Part shown: piece by piece, positions 18,825 to 28,105 of the stretch
Position numbering within the stretch: position 1 is the first letter of the stretch
Layout of the letters: the number at the start of each line of letters is the position of its first letter
Source: Coriobacteriales bacterium
Lineage (GTDB): Bacteria > Actinomycetota > Coriobacteriia > Coriobacteriales > UBA8131
NCBI GenBank assembly: GCA_031282405.1
Contig: JAITDU010000048.1
Coordinates: forward strand, 62,001 to 126,000
DNA: 64,000 nucleotides
Direction of reading: 5' to 3'
The notes under the pieces: generated by a model
The model's input: the letters and a program-made list of their open reading frames with translations, nothing else
The model's database searches: none
What the model was told of the DNA's origin: nothing
Position numbers and translations under genes: made by a program

Positions 18825-21800
18825 CTACATGCGTATCTTCAGGCGAGGTCTTATCGGTTTACGCCGTAGTCGCTGTAGGATTTTGGTAATCAGTAACGTA
18901 GCTACACAGACAATCTGAATAGTCGTGATCGTGACAAGAACCGGCGTCCAGACTGGATGCTCTGCTATCAGCTCATCAAGCCCAGACTGCGAAAGCACAA
19001 ACAGCGAGAGACTTACCACTCCCAAACTGGAAGACACCATAACCAAGGTCTGACTGAGTAGGCTTGAATTTTGCGGAGAAACTGTAGAGCGTGCGGAGCG
19101 CCTCGGCTGGCCGCCACCTCTGAGCATAGTCAGCGACACTACACAGACCACAGAAGAGACCGTCATCAAGGCTACATTTGCCAGCAAAAGTTCGCCCTCG
19201 TCGCCTATGAACATCGAAGAGAGCGGTATACGGGCATCGCTGATAGTCAACTCCGTGGTGCCTGGTTGCGAATCAGGCAGGTCTATGAATGCGTCAACAG
19301 GAAGCGCTAGCTCCATCACCTCGTCGAGCACCACACTACCCAAAAAACCGAGCGTATTGCTGGTATCGTTGCCGCCCGTATCACCGACGCTGCCCTCATT
19401 GAGGCCCGGCCCCGGCTCGACAGAGCCCGCACTCGTGCCCTCATCGACATTATCAGTATCTATGAGATCAAGGTTAATCTCAAAATCAGCAACAGCCAAA
19501 GCATCTATCCCCCACTCAGATAACCAGGCATCCACACTCGAAATACCGGTATTTAGTTTAAGAGAGATGACATAGCCGCGGGTTGTCTTATCAAAGTTGT
19601 CATTTTGGGCGATATCCCTGATGAACAGGTCGCGATCAACCCACAAGGTGTTATCGGCAAAACTGAAACCCGCAGGCAAGGAGCCCACCGCCGAGATCGG
19701 CAAAACAGAGTGACTCAAACGATGGTCGATTTTATAAAAAGCAAGCAGGCGATTGATCTGAGCGATAACGGCATCCAGCGTATCGAAGTAGACGCCTTCT
19801 TTGAACGTCGCCGTTGGGTCGGCACTACTGAGATTACCCGAGTCGCACCGTACGATAGTTGGATTAGGAATAGAGCGAAGAGCCGCAGCTACGCTTTGAG
19901 CGCTGCACTCGGCTACCTCTATTGCGCTGACCCAAAGTGTGCTGATCTCGGCATCAAGCCAGTTGGTGATAAGGGCAAGATTGTCACTCAGCGTCAGTTC
20001 CAGACTCACACAAAGCTGATCCAAACGACTGAGCAATGCCGCGGCGACCGACTCATCCCGCACAAAGCCATTGATGAAATCCCTGAGTTTGGTCAGCTTA
20101 TCTCGATACGATTGTGAGTCTGCCTCCCCGCTTTGGCCATCGCCACTACTGCCAAAAGCGCCAGACTTGAAATAAGCGATGGTGTCTACTATCGACTGAG
20201 TCAAGTTGGCTACCTGGGCTAATGATCGGGCGATCTGCCCAGACACGGCGACAACATCTTTCAGGCTTACCGTGGGCAGTGAGCCAAGAGCTTGTTGGAT
20301 ATGAGAATCGAGTTCTGCAAGCACTGTAGACAGCACAGCGGCCATACTGCGAGCGTGAGCCTCGCTGTGCATATAACCGATAAGCCTGTCTACGATCGTT
20401 TGTTTGACCTCGACCGAGAGCAGCTTTGCCCAAGCAGCAGCGGCAAGGTTGCCAACAAACTGGTCGGATCGTTCAAAGGAAGCAAAAACCGTACGAGCGA
20501 GTATGCTATCAGAATAAACAAATCTGCTCAATGCCCCATCGAAGGCCGTATAACGGGCACTTAGACCCTGAACGTAGGCGTGAACCGCAGTCAGATTTGT
20601 CAGTTTGGAATAATCGGTACCGGTCACATACGTCTGCAAGTCGCCGTAAGCAGCAACAAGCTCAGAGAAAGGCACGATCTCGCCCGCAAAGACGTCCCAG
20701 GCAGCACACATGGCCTGCGTATATGCCTGAGGGACCGAAGGCAACCTGAACAGTGGGTAACCACTGACGGCCACCTGTTTGTTCATCGGCATCAAAGCCA
20801 AAAACGGCTGAACTGCCTCTATCGCCAGAGCGCCCAACTCCGTAACGCCAAACAGTGTGTTATCAATCCTACCGATCGTACGCAGCCTGCCGGCCAGAGC
20901 TTCAGTACTCTTGGAGTCAAGCGTTGGCCGGCCGTTATTCCACATCAGATCGGCGGGGCCGACACTGTCCAAAAATGCTTCCAGGTGGGTACTATAGGTT
21001 TCGTCGATCATCTCCGGCGGTAACGACCGGGCCAAAGACAACAGCTCTTCGGCTTGGCTTTGGATGGCCATAAGTTGTTGGCGTTGCTGTTCGTAGGCAT
21101 CGTCATAGTCGTTGACTACGGCCAGACTCACCGACAACTCATCTGAGAAACCCTCGGCATCGGTAGCTACGACCGCAAAGTCGTACACACCGGCGTTGGC
21201 CTCGCGTGCCACGACGAGTGTGCCTTTCTCGCTCAGCGTGATACGCCCCCAGGGCTCGGTTATCGGAGTATCATCGCGCAGGCGGTAGATGATGGTGCCC
21301 GTTGCGTTAAGTGGTTTAGGCAGGTTCAGAACCGAGGTCTGATTTGTGCTGTCACAAGGAGTAGTGGTCACAAACACACTGCTCGAAAAAGCCAGGGTAT
21401 CCTTTACCTGGACGGTAAAAACCAAAGGGGACACGTTTGCGGTATAACTACCGGTCTGCTCGAACACCGCGCTGACACTGACAGTAAAGCTACTCGTTTG
21501 GGCGGCGACATCAATGCTCAGAACCGTGTCTTGGATGCTGACATCGCAAAACCCGTTTGTATCCGTTGTATGTACTACCCAATGATAGCGTGAGAAGTCC
21601 GCCGCCCCATCGTCGCTGGGAAAATCCGCGGCAACAGCCAGGTCCACTACGAGGCGCCTGGTGGCATTTTGCGCAGAAAGGGTAACCGTTGTGTTGTGAG
21701 CCAGGGTCTCCGGCGCAAGCGGTGGTGCAGTCCGCGTGCCTGTGATACTCACAGGCACCGTCTTTAGTTCAAGCAGAGCTGCCTCTATCCAGGCTACAAG

Positions 21801-22895
21801 GGCACCGTAGTTGTTGGCATACGTCGCAGTGTCATCTTGTGGCCCCGGTTCGGCCGAAAAGGCCCGCTCAAGAGCCCCTCTGGCCCCATCAAGCCGATCG
21901 CCGGCCGTCGTCAACTCCCCAGTGGCGGCAGCGCATCTGTCATCATAGGCGGCACAGGCGGTCGTATATTCCCAAGCAGCCCCTGCGCCAGCTAACAATG
22001 TGTCGGTAAATTCTCCGGCTCGGGTGAGCACCTGGGGCATCACGAGGGCAAAGTAGGCCAAAGCCAGCGGTCGTGTGCCTTTATCGACAAGCACCTCGGC
22101 ATACCAACGGAACTTTGAATCATCCAGGGTGGTACTCGAATCGACGGCCGCCGCAGCTAAGGCCTCAACACTGAGGGATGACCCCTCCTCTTTGGCATAC
22201 GCCAGGACGTTGAGTAGTTTGATGGCTTCATCGCGAGGTTGGTAGCGCCACGAACCAAAAAACAGTGACTTACCACTCAGCTCGACCGGCAGGGCACTCA
22301 GTGAATCGTTCAGCGCTCCCTCAAATGCGCTGCCGTCGGCAAGCTGCCCGACGACCAGGTCATATGCGGTAGCAGCGGCGAGATAGTCGCTTAAAGCGGT
22401 ATACAGGCGGTCTCTGTTGCTGGTAAGCAAGGCAAGAGCTTCGCAGGGATCCGCCGTAGCAGTTCCGTCGTTATCGGGCCACACGTAGTCGCTCAGCAAA
22501 GGATGGGTTAAGCGGGCAGCCACAGTGTCAAGTTGGTTTTGGGTAGAATCCAACAGGGCGATGTCGCGCTGCGGATTCTGACCTCTCCAGTCAAAACCGA
22601 TTGCATCCAACTTTTGATAGATGCTAATAAGTTCGCTTATGGATGTATTTGTAGATACGCCTGGTAATGTGCCGGTTTGTTGAGCGCCCTTTTGACTGCT
22701 TTGGACACTCGTCTGCCTATCTTGAGCCCATGCCGCTTTAAGCGCGCCAGGCACAGCAGACAACCCAGCGCCCATTATCAGGGTCAGGGTTAGAACTATG
22801 GACAAGAGCCTCTTTATAATCAGACCCCCAATAGAGTGCCCCTCACAACACCGCTTACAGGTTCGATTTTTGTAAAACGAACATAAGTATATCAT
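18825..22895 (-). CDS. large secreted/cell-surface protein with three C-terminal membrane helices
   Basis: 1356 aa, not assigned to a named family. A signal segment (KRLLSIVLTLTLIMGAGLSA, residues about 28-47) ends near AWA-Q at 57. The extracellular part contains an Ig/cadherin-like pair of beta domains (about 390-610) followed by a mostly helical region (about 620-1060). Near the C-terminus are three hydrophobic segments (about 1225-1250, 1275-1297, 1308-1330) and a basic tail RRKPIRPRLKIRM. It has no LPXTG motif. ATG 22895 is the only clear start; the ribosome binding site is weak. The gene converges on tsaBD with 12 bp between stops. A role in adhesion or envelope structure is an inference from layout. 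Confidence 0.8.
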   Translation of the reverse strand: MIYLCSFYKNRTCKRCCEGHSIGGLIIKRLLSIVLTLTLIMGAGLSAVPGALKAAWAQDRQTSVQSSQKGAQQTGTLPGVSTNTSISELISIYQKLDAIGFDWRGQNPQRDIALLDSTQNQLDTVAARLTHPLLSDYVWPDNDGTATADPCEALALLTSNRDRLYTALSDYLAAATAYDLVVGQLADGSAFEGALNDSLSALPVELSGKSLFFGSWRYQPRDEAIKLLNVLAYAKEEGSSLSVEALAAAAVDSSTTLDDSKFRWYAEVLVDKGTRPLALAYFALVMPQVLTRAGEFTDTLLAGAGAAWEYTTACAAYDDRCAAATGELTTAGDRLDGARGALERAFSAEPGPQDDTATYANNYGALVAWIEAALLELKTVPVSITGTRTAPPLAPETLAHNTTVTLSAQNATRRLVVDLAVAADFPSDDGAADFSRYHWVVHTTDTNGFCDVSIQDTVLSIDVAAQTSSFTVSVSAVFEQTGSYTANVSPLVFTVQVKDTLAFSSSVFVTTTPCDSTNQTSVLNLPKPLNATGTIIYRLRDDTPITEPWGRITLSEKGTLVVAREANAGVYDFAVVATDAEGFSDELSVSLAVVNDYDDAYEQQRQQLMAIQSQAEELLSLARSLPPEMIDETYSTHLEAFLDSVGPADLMWNNGRPTLDSKSTEALAGRLRTIGRIDNTLFGVTELGALAIEAVQPFLALMPMNKQVAVSGYPLFRLPSVPQAYTQAMCAAWDVFAGEIVPFSELVAAYGDLQTYVTGTDYSKLTNLTAVHAYVQGLSARYTAFDGALSRFVYSDSILARTVFASFERSDQFVGNLAAAAWAKLLSVEVKQTIVDRLIGYMHSEAHARSMAAVLSTVLAELDSHIQQALGSLPTVSLKDVVAVSGQIARSLAQVANLTQSIVDTIAYFKSGAFGSSGDGQSGEADSQSYRDKLTKLRDFINGFVRDESVAAALLSRLDQLCVSLELTLSDNLALITNWLDAEISTLWVSAIEVAECSAQSVAAALRSIPNPTIVRCDSGNLSSADPTATFKEGVYFDTLDAVIAQINRLLAFYKIDHRLSHSVLPISAVGSLPAGFSFADNTLWVDRDLFIRDIAQNDNFDKTTRGYVISLKLNTGISSVDAWLSEWGIDALAVADFEINLDLIDTDNVDEGTSAGSVEPGPGLNEGSVGDTGGNDTSNTLGFLGSVVLDEVMELALPVDAFIDLPDSQPGTTELTISDARIPLSSMFIGDEGELLLANVALMTVSSVVCVVSLTMLRGGGQPRRSARSTVSPQNSSLLSQTLVMVSSSLGVVSLSLFVLSQSGLDELIAEHPVWTPVLVTITTIQIVCVATLLITKILQRLRRKPIRPRLKIRM

Positions 22896-23034
22896 GTTTT
22901 CCAGACAATATACCCATAATCATAAAAATTTGTTGCTACCGAACAAAAAGAGCATCTCCTGAACTGTTACTGTTGAGTTTGCGCCAATCATGCCACATAT
23001 TATTTTCTTAGACATAATGGGATGGTTCACTTAT

Positions 23035-23064
23035 GTCTTTGCCTCGCAAGTCTTTGCCTCGCAA
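23035..23064. repeat. 15-bp tandem repeat, two copies
   Basis: GTCTTTGCCTCGCAA occurs at 23035-23049 and 23050-23064, in the 187-bp gap between the degV stop and the surface-protein start. Nothing else is obvious in that gap. Confidence 0.85.
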
Positions 23065-23082
23065 CCGCCTGGTGACAGTTGG

Positions 23083-23961
23083 CTACCGGGGTTGGTCGGT
23101 CGTAAAGAAAAGCGCTACGGTCCCCGGGCCGGCATGAGCGCCAATGACAGGATCCAGCTCGTTTATCACAAAATCTTTGGTACCGCAACGCTCGGCAATC
23201 TGGTCTCTGAGAAACTCGGCATCTTCAAGACAGGCCGCATGCGAGATACAGACCAACTGCTCATTTTGCGGTTGGGAGGCAAGGGTCGCAAACTTATCTG
23301 CAAGTGCCAAAAGCGACTTCTTGCGGCCACGCACCTTGTCCGCGGGCACAAGACGCCCCTCATCGTCCACATGCATGACGGGTTTGATACTCAGGATAGA
23401 GCCGGCAAGCGCCGCTCCTTTGGAAAGGCGGCCGCCACGTTGCAGATAGGTGAGGTCGTCAACCGTAAACCAATGGGCAAAACTCAGGCGCTTTTTACGA
23501 GCCCAGGCGGTCACCTCGGTAAGCGACGAGCCCGCGTCACGCAGCTTAACAGCCTCCAGTACGAACAGTCCTTCTCCCAAGGCTGCAGCCAGCGTATCCA
23601 CGCATTCCAATTGCCGCTCGGGGAACTCCTCCTCATGAACCTGCTGGAGATATTTCGAGATGCTGTCATATGTGCCGCTCAGAGCGGAATCAAAGCCGAG
23701 GTACAGCACGTCCTGACCAGCCGAAAACAGCTCTCGGATCAGGGTGTCAGCCGACTCGGGACGGGCCAGCGACGTGGTTATCACCTTGCCCTCGCGCATC
23801 ATCGTATAAAACTTACCAAGGTCAGTCACACTTCCTTTGAGGTAGCTGTGATACACCTGGCCCTCGACAATGAACTCCAACGCTATGACGCTAAGCTGGT
23901 GTTTGTCAATAAGCTCCTCGGGGAGATTGGACGATGAGTCGGTGAGTATGGCAAAGCTCAT
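23083..23961 (-). CDS. DegV family fatty-acid-binding protein (first copy)
   Basis: 292 aa, full family length. DegV proteins bind a fatty acid and deliver it to the FakA kinase. Seen: N-terminal LTDSSSNLPEELI, the TTSLARPES segment, SALSGTYDS around the head-group site, the RGGRLSKG motif and IGAHAGPGTVALFF near the C-terminus. Start ATG 23961 has AAGGAG seven bases ahead. No fakA lies nearby. A second, divergent DegV is encoded at 56565-57551. Confidence 0.92.
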   Translation of the reverse strand: MSFAILTDSSSNLPEELIDKHQLSVIALEFIVEGQVYHSYLKGSVTDLGKFYTMMREGKVITTSLARPESADTLIRELFSAGQDVLYLGFDSALSGTYDSISKYLQQVHEEEFPERQLECVDTLAAALGEGLFVLEAVKLRDAGSSLTEVTAWARKKRLSFAHWFTVDDLTYLQRGGRLSKGAALAGSILSIKPVMHVDDEGRLVPADKVRGRKKSLLALADKFATLASQPQNEQLVCISHAACLEDAEFLRDQIAERCGTKDFVINELDPVIGAHAGPGTVALFFTTDQPR

Positions 23962-24221
23962 AGGTGCTCCTTACGCTCTGTAGTGGGTATACCGCATCCG
24001 GCTTGTGAAGAGGCCGTCGCAGACACTGACGAATTCAGGGTCAAATTCAGGGCTATCATAACAAATATACGCGATGAACAAAGGAGCAATCCACCTGATG
24101 CGCATATCTGGCGGCAGATACCTGACGATCTGTGCCTGGATTGCCGCAATCGGCGTATCTGGAGCTGCCAAAGTCAGGGAGGAGGCTCAAACGCAGAGGA
24201 AAACCCAGGGCGGAAGGGCTA

Positions 24222-24491
24222 TTAATATAGCTCAAGAAACGCGTCCAACTCAGACTGCAAGATGTCCAGCTTTAACAATTTGTGGCGAGAAGTGTGCCCA
24301 CGTTTGATGCTGATGGCGCGTTTGGCTATGCCCAGTTGCTTGGCGAGCAGCACTACGAGCTCATTATTGGCTTTATTATCGGTAGGTGAGGATACGAGTT
24401 TAATAGCAAGTTCGCTTTTAGTGGTGTCCGTCCAACCCACGACGACGCTCTGGGCGCTTCTTGGCGTTACCTTTACCGCAAGCGTAGGCAT
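24222..24491 (-). CDS. yggU: YggU/DUF167 family protein
   Basis: 89 aa, typical length. Family features: AVKVTPRSAQ at the start, LVSSPTDNKANNELVVLLAKQLGI and the basic KRGHTSRHKLLKL segment. Biochemical function is unknown in all organisms. It commonly sits near yggT, yggS and proC, and here lies downstream of divIVA at the end of the division cluster. Confidence 0.88.
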   Translation of the reverse strand: MPTLAVKVTPRSAQSVVVGWTDTTKSELAIKLVSSPTDNKANNELVVLLAKQLGIAKRAISIKRGHTSRHKLLKLDILQSELDAFLELY

Positions 24492-24614
24492 CCGTCAACG
24501 CCGAGCAAACTCGGGTGAATACACGCCGGAGTACTCAGAGCCGTCGCGTTCAAAAATCCTCACCACGCACCAAGCTCAAATAACACGTGCGATCCTGCCA
24601 CTGAGAAGCGATAC

Positions 24615-25418
24615 CTAGTCGATTTCTTCAATGTCCAGTTCGTCATCAAGGTCGTCAAGGGTTATCTGGGCAGACACATTGCTCTGGGTGTTGTCCGTAG
24701 CGCGCAACGACTCAGGCGCTGATGCAGGAACTGGGGTGGATACCTGCTCAGGCGCTGGCATTGGAGTTGGCGTAGGCTCAGAGGTCAGGGTCTGCTCTGC
24801 AGTCCGAGTGGCGATGGCGTCGGCGCTGAACAGTTCACGCGCGTTTTTTGCGGCCTGTTTTTCTTGAGAGATATCCGGAGCGATAGTGTCGATGGTCGGC
24901 ATGGTCTTTTGGGCATCGGCCGAAAAATGATTGAGCAGTGCCAGATATTCGGTGCGAAACTTCTCCGTCGAGACCCGCAGCCTGTCGATCTCTTCCAAAA
25001 TCCGTTGTTTTTCGGCCAGCGCGTCGCGAACGATGTCGCGGGCGCGCATCTCGGCTTCGCGGTAGACCTTCTCGGACTCCTTGCGAGCGCTCTCGCGCAG
25101 ATCATCCGCGCTCCTTTGGGCGGCAATAAATGCCTGAGCAATCTGTTTTTCCGTGGCGACAGCCTCGGTCGATCCTTTGGCGCTTTGCGCCGCCTGAGCT
25201 GCCTGGGTCGCCTTGATGGCCTGATTGGCTTGGTACTCGGCCGCCTTGGCGCGGTTTTCAGCCGCCTCTATCTGCGACCTGGCCTCTTGCAATGCCCGAT
25301 TGAAATTATCGGTCTCGGTAGCAATGCGCTCCAGGAATACGTCAACCTCCTGAGGGTCGTAGCCATGTCGAGACGTGCCAAAACTCTGGTTCTGGATATC
25401 CAACGCAGTAAGCGCCAT
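24615..25418 (-). CDS. divIVA: DivIVA/Wag31-like polar scaffold protein
   Basis: 267 aa. The N-terminal DivIVA membrane-binding motif (MALTALDIQNQSFGTSRHGY, then PQEVDVFLERIA) is followed by a coiled coil from about residue 35 to 190 and an acidic Pro/Thr-rich tail ending DDLDDELDIEEID. DivIVA marks curved membrane and recruits division or polar growth proteins. ATG 25418 is chosen because the conserved motif begins there and AAAGGAAG lies seven bases upstream; the longer open frame lacks homologous residues. It belongs with yggT-proC-sepF-yggS-ftsZ, from which it is now separated by the restriction-modification island. Confidence 0.93.
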   Translation of the reverse strand: MALTALDIQNQSFGTSRHGYDPQEVDVFLERIATETDNFNRALQEARSQIEAAENRAKAAEYQANQAIKATQAAQAAQSAKGSTEAVATEKQIAQAFIAAQRSADDLRESARKESEKVYREAEMRARDIVRDALAEKQRILEEIDRLRVSTEKFRTEYLALLNHFSADAQKTMPTIDTIAPDISQEKQAAKNARELFSADAIATRTAEQTLTSEPTPTPMPAPEQVSTPVPASAPESLRATDNTQSNVSAQITLDDLDDELDIEEID

Positions 25419-25816
25419 GGTGCTTCCTTTCTCACTCGTCTCACTTACGCCAAAGCCTGACGGAACCGGTATAATCTGCAGCACCCTGCAAACGGTCGGG
25501 TCGGACAATGGTCTGTTCAGGCTGGCATAATACCGCTGAACACAATGTTCAAATACGTCACCATGCAGTACCCGCGCTATGCTTCCTGCGTGCTTCCTGC
25601 GGTATTCTCAGCCAGACAATACTGTCAGTCGGATAATAGTAACATAAGGCGAGCCGCCTCGTCACTCAGAGGAGGCAGTGATAGGCGACGGTTTACTCTG
25701 GCTGGCTTAAGCTCGTAGGGCGATGTGTGGAACAGCAGTACTCTGGCAGCACTGCGGCCGCGAAGCACAAAAACCGCCGTCCTTTGTGCTCCGGGCGTGT
25801 CACCTGATGCGTCCCT
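25419..25816. other. 398-bp non-coding stretch upstream of divIVA
   Basis: It holds a 15-bp inverted repeat TGAACACAATGTTCA (25537-25551), a possible operator, and a doubled GCAGGAAGCA-like motif near 25583-25600 on the minus strand. A 71-codon minus-strand frame (25625-25840) begins inside the adjacent 18-bp repeat and is not supported as a gene. The divIVA promoter should lie here, but no box pair is convincing. Confidence 0.5.
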
Positions 25817-25834
25817 GTGACGGAGCGTTGTTTC
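25817..25834 (+). repeat. left 18-bp boundary repeat of the island
   Basis: Exact match to 29137-29154 in the same orientation. Confidence 0.9.
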
Positions 25835-25947
25835 AGACACCTCGCATGAGGAGTGTCCGGCAAACTTTGCAGACCGAGAAGCTTTACTTGTGGACTAGAG
25901 ATGTAGGGCAGACTTTGCGGTCAGTTCGATGAGTGATCCAAGTGCGC

Positions 25948-26426
25948 CTATTTCAGCGTAATGTTTCTTTTGGGCATCACAGTTCTGTGGTCCGAGCAGT
26001 CGTCGTCCCATCCGATAATGAAAGTGTGAATTGTCCCAGTGTTAACCATGACAATGTAGGACATTTCTGCGCTATCCTTTGGGAGCATTCTCGGATAAGG
26101 AGACCAAATGTCAATCACGTTTTAGTTTACTGGATAATCATTTCTCGCTATTGAGACAGTCACATTTTTTGCTGACGACTGGCCAATGTTGAAGACACGG
26201 AGCTTGATAGTTTTGTCATCAGCATAGCTATCTACCTTTAAGCCTGCTTTCTTCACAGTTGACAGTTCATTTTAGAAGAATCCTGCGAGTGTTTTCTCGT
26301 TCAGTTCACGCTGCTGTTTATGCAGCTTCCAAGAGCTAACAACTGAGTATAGTAGAGCAATGATAGATATGCCAAGCGCTGTCCACAATGCAATCAGAGA
26401 AGCATCCGTGACAATCAGTTTCTCAT
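25948..26426 (-). pseudogene. decayed membrane-anchored protein, third gene of the restriction-modification operon
   Basis: Read from an ATG at 26426 that overlaps the endonuclease stop (ATGA), the frame shifts by one base after two codons. It then continues as a clear protein: a membrane helix (LIALWTALGISIIALLYSVV), a charged stretch, a first in-frame TAA at 26272-26274, more coding sequence (VKKAGLKVDSYADDKTIKLR), a second TAA at 26122-26124, and a final TAG at 25948-25950. The last part (WSPYPRMLPKDSAEMSYIVM, then GWDDDCS) looks like a beta-sandwich domain seen in small membrane-tethered proteins. Three lesions in 160 codons argue for inactivation rather than sequencing error. The original function is unknown. 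Confidence 0.75.
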
Positions 26427-28105
26427 GCTGAAAGCCAGTTCAATGCGTAGCCTGTTATTTGCTGATACCAGTCACTCTCGTCAGAGGCTGTGTCAGCAAT
26501 GGTTTTTGAGTACTCAAATAGTGCTTTGACTTTGCTCGGGTCAGGGACGTAAGGAGCTGTATAGCTGTCCTGAAGCATCTTTCTGAATACAGATAGCTGC
26601 ATTGGCACGATGGTGGCCGTTCCCCCATACAGAGATATCGGTATCTTGTGTAGGCCATAGAAATGAGCTACAGATGCGCTACTAATAGTTGGAGCAATGA
26701 ACAAGCAATACGTTGTCTTTCTCACAAGCTCCTTATGACGGCCAACGTGCCTGGCGACTGGTTCGCCTTCGTTGTCATACTGCTTCTGCCCTGCTTGCAA
26801 AGTGACCTCGACCAGCAGGTCGAAATCGCCATAATCGCAGAGTATGTCAGGAGTGTTACCTGCGGCTGTAGATAGTGGCTGATGATCATCATCCAGATTG
26901 AAGTTGCCCTCAATGTCGCCGCCATCGAGCATCGTCATTGCCCGCCAAGTGTTCCATTCGAGCATCAAGGGATTATCGTAGAAACGTTTTTGTTCTATTC
27001 CGTCAAAGACATCGTTGATGTCATCATAGGCGCGGTAGTTTTTTATCTCGATTATCTCTACATCACGTTTTATTAATTTGCTGCGGGCGCGGAGCATCAG
27101 CTCGGCATCTTTCAATTGGCCAATGGTTTTGCCTTTTGCATCGAAAGACGGGTCAAGGTCAGCAATTTTACTTACCAAGGAATCCCTGTCATCAGAGTAT
27201 AATTTTGGTAACCCTGCATTGAAGAGGTAGTTTTTGTACACAGTCTCGTCATCAATGAAAACAGGTTCACGTGGGACATTCTTCAAGATGAACTCAACGT
27301 CTATCTTTCGATCTTTGGCTATCGATAGGGAATGTCCGGATTGTGAGATATTGACAATCTCGGTTGCCCTGAGATATCTGAAACAGGCATCAGTGTAGTC
27401 ACGAAGATTGCTCTTCTTGGTCTTGATAAAGTTTGCAGCAGAGCGGATATCCGATTCACGCACAGCGGTTTGCCCGCTGCTGATTTCCTCCGAGTAGATG
27501 GCTCCGATCTCGCTCTCACAATACTTGCCAAAGAAAGCTCGGTAGCTATTCGGCGTCGTTGCCTTTGCCTTGCGAAACGTATCGATCTTTTTAACTATCT
27601 CATCGAACCTGTTGATGCTTGTCAACTGCATACCGAACAGCATAAGCTCATTAAAGGTGAGCGACCCAAAGTGTTTTACAAGGCGGAGGATTTCTAGATA
27701 GGGCTTCACAAAAAAGTTTTGGCTCGAATTAGATGGAAGCTTATGGAACGGTGATGGCAGTTGGAACTTAAGTAATTGGCGCAGTAACGCCTCGCTCTGG
27801 CGGCTGCCGTTTATGTACTCAGCGCCTGCATCGGTGATTGTGATAACGGGGCTCAGGTCGATAAAGCCGAGAGCCTTGGGTGACCTGTTGATTCTGTCTC
27901 GCGCCGAGAAGGCAGGGTCTGAAAGCTGTTTTGTTCCTGTGTAGAAATCTTGCTTCACGAGCATGTCCATGAAGGCAATCTGGGTAGTCTTATTCCATGG
28001 AAAGCCATCGAAACTGTTTGCGAGCAAGGCGACCTCGGGGATCATTTTTGCAGGAGTCCTTGGCGATGTGGTGAAAAATAGCGTCTTCCCGTGAATGTAC
28101 GCCAT
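26423..28105 (-). CDS. AlwI-family type II restriction endonuclease
   Basis: 560 aa. The N-terminus (FFTTSPRTPAKMIPEVALL) and the late segment TPDILCDYGDFDLLVEVTL followed by GEPVARHVGRH match the AlwI/BstNBI family; the catalytic PD-(D/E)XK core here is the Asp of PDI plus EVT. Known members cleave at or near GGATC or GAGTC-type asymmetric sites. It starts at ATG 28105, sharing one base with the methylase stop (TGATG), and ends overlapping the decayed third gene. Inferred specificity: a GATC-containing site, since its partner is a Dam-like methylase; this is not proven by sequence. Confidence 0.85.
   Translation of the reverse strand: MAYIHGKTLFFTTSPRTPAKMIPEVALLANSFDGFPWNKTTQIAFMDMLVKQDFYTGTKQLSDPAFSARDRINRSPKALGFIDLSPVITITDAGAEYINGSRQSEALLRQLLKFQLPSPFHKLPSNSSQNFFVKPYLEILRLVKHFGSLTFNELMLFGMQLTSINRFDEIVKKIDTFRKAKATTPNSYRAFFGKYCESEIGAIYSEEISSGQTAVRESDIRSAANFIKTKKSNLRDYTDACFRYLRATEIVNISQSGHSLSIAKDRKIDVEFILKNVPREPVFIDDETVYKNYLFNAGLPKLYSDDRDSLVSKIADLDPSFDAKGKTIGQLKDAELMLRARSKLIKRDVEIIEIKNYRAYDDINDVFDGIEQKRFYDNPLMLEWNTWRAMTMLDGGDIEGNFNLDDDHQPLSTAAGNTPDILCDYGDFDLLVEVTLQAGQKQYDNEGEPVARHVGRHKELVRKTTYCLFIAPTISSASVAHFYGLHKIPISLYGGTATIVPMQLSVFRKMLQDSYTAPYVPDPSKVKALFEYSKTIADTASDESDWYQQITGYALNWLSA

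Noticed and set aside
22990-23937. A 315-codon plus-strand frame
   Set aside because: It is antisense to degV, which matches a known family over its full length.
23962-24221. Several short overlapping frames on both strands between degV and yggU
   Set aside because: They overlap each other, lack clear starts and show no family pattern; the 260-bp gap is treated as non-coding.
25625-25840. 71-codon minus-strand frame beside the island boundary
   Set aside because: The start lies in the boundary repeat, no ribosome binding site is properly spaced, and no family is recognised.
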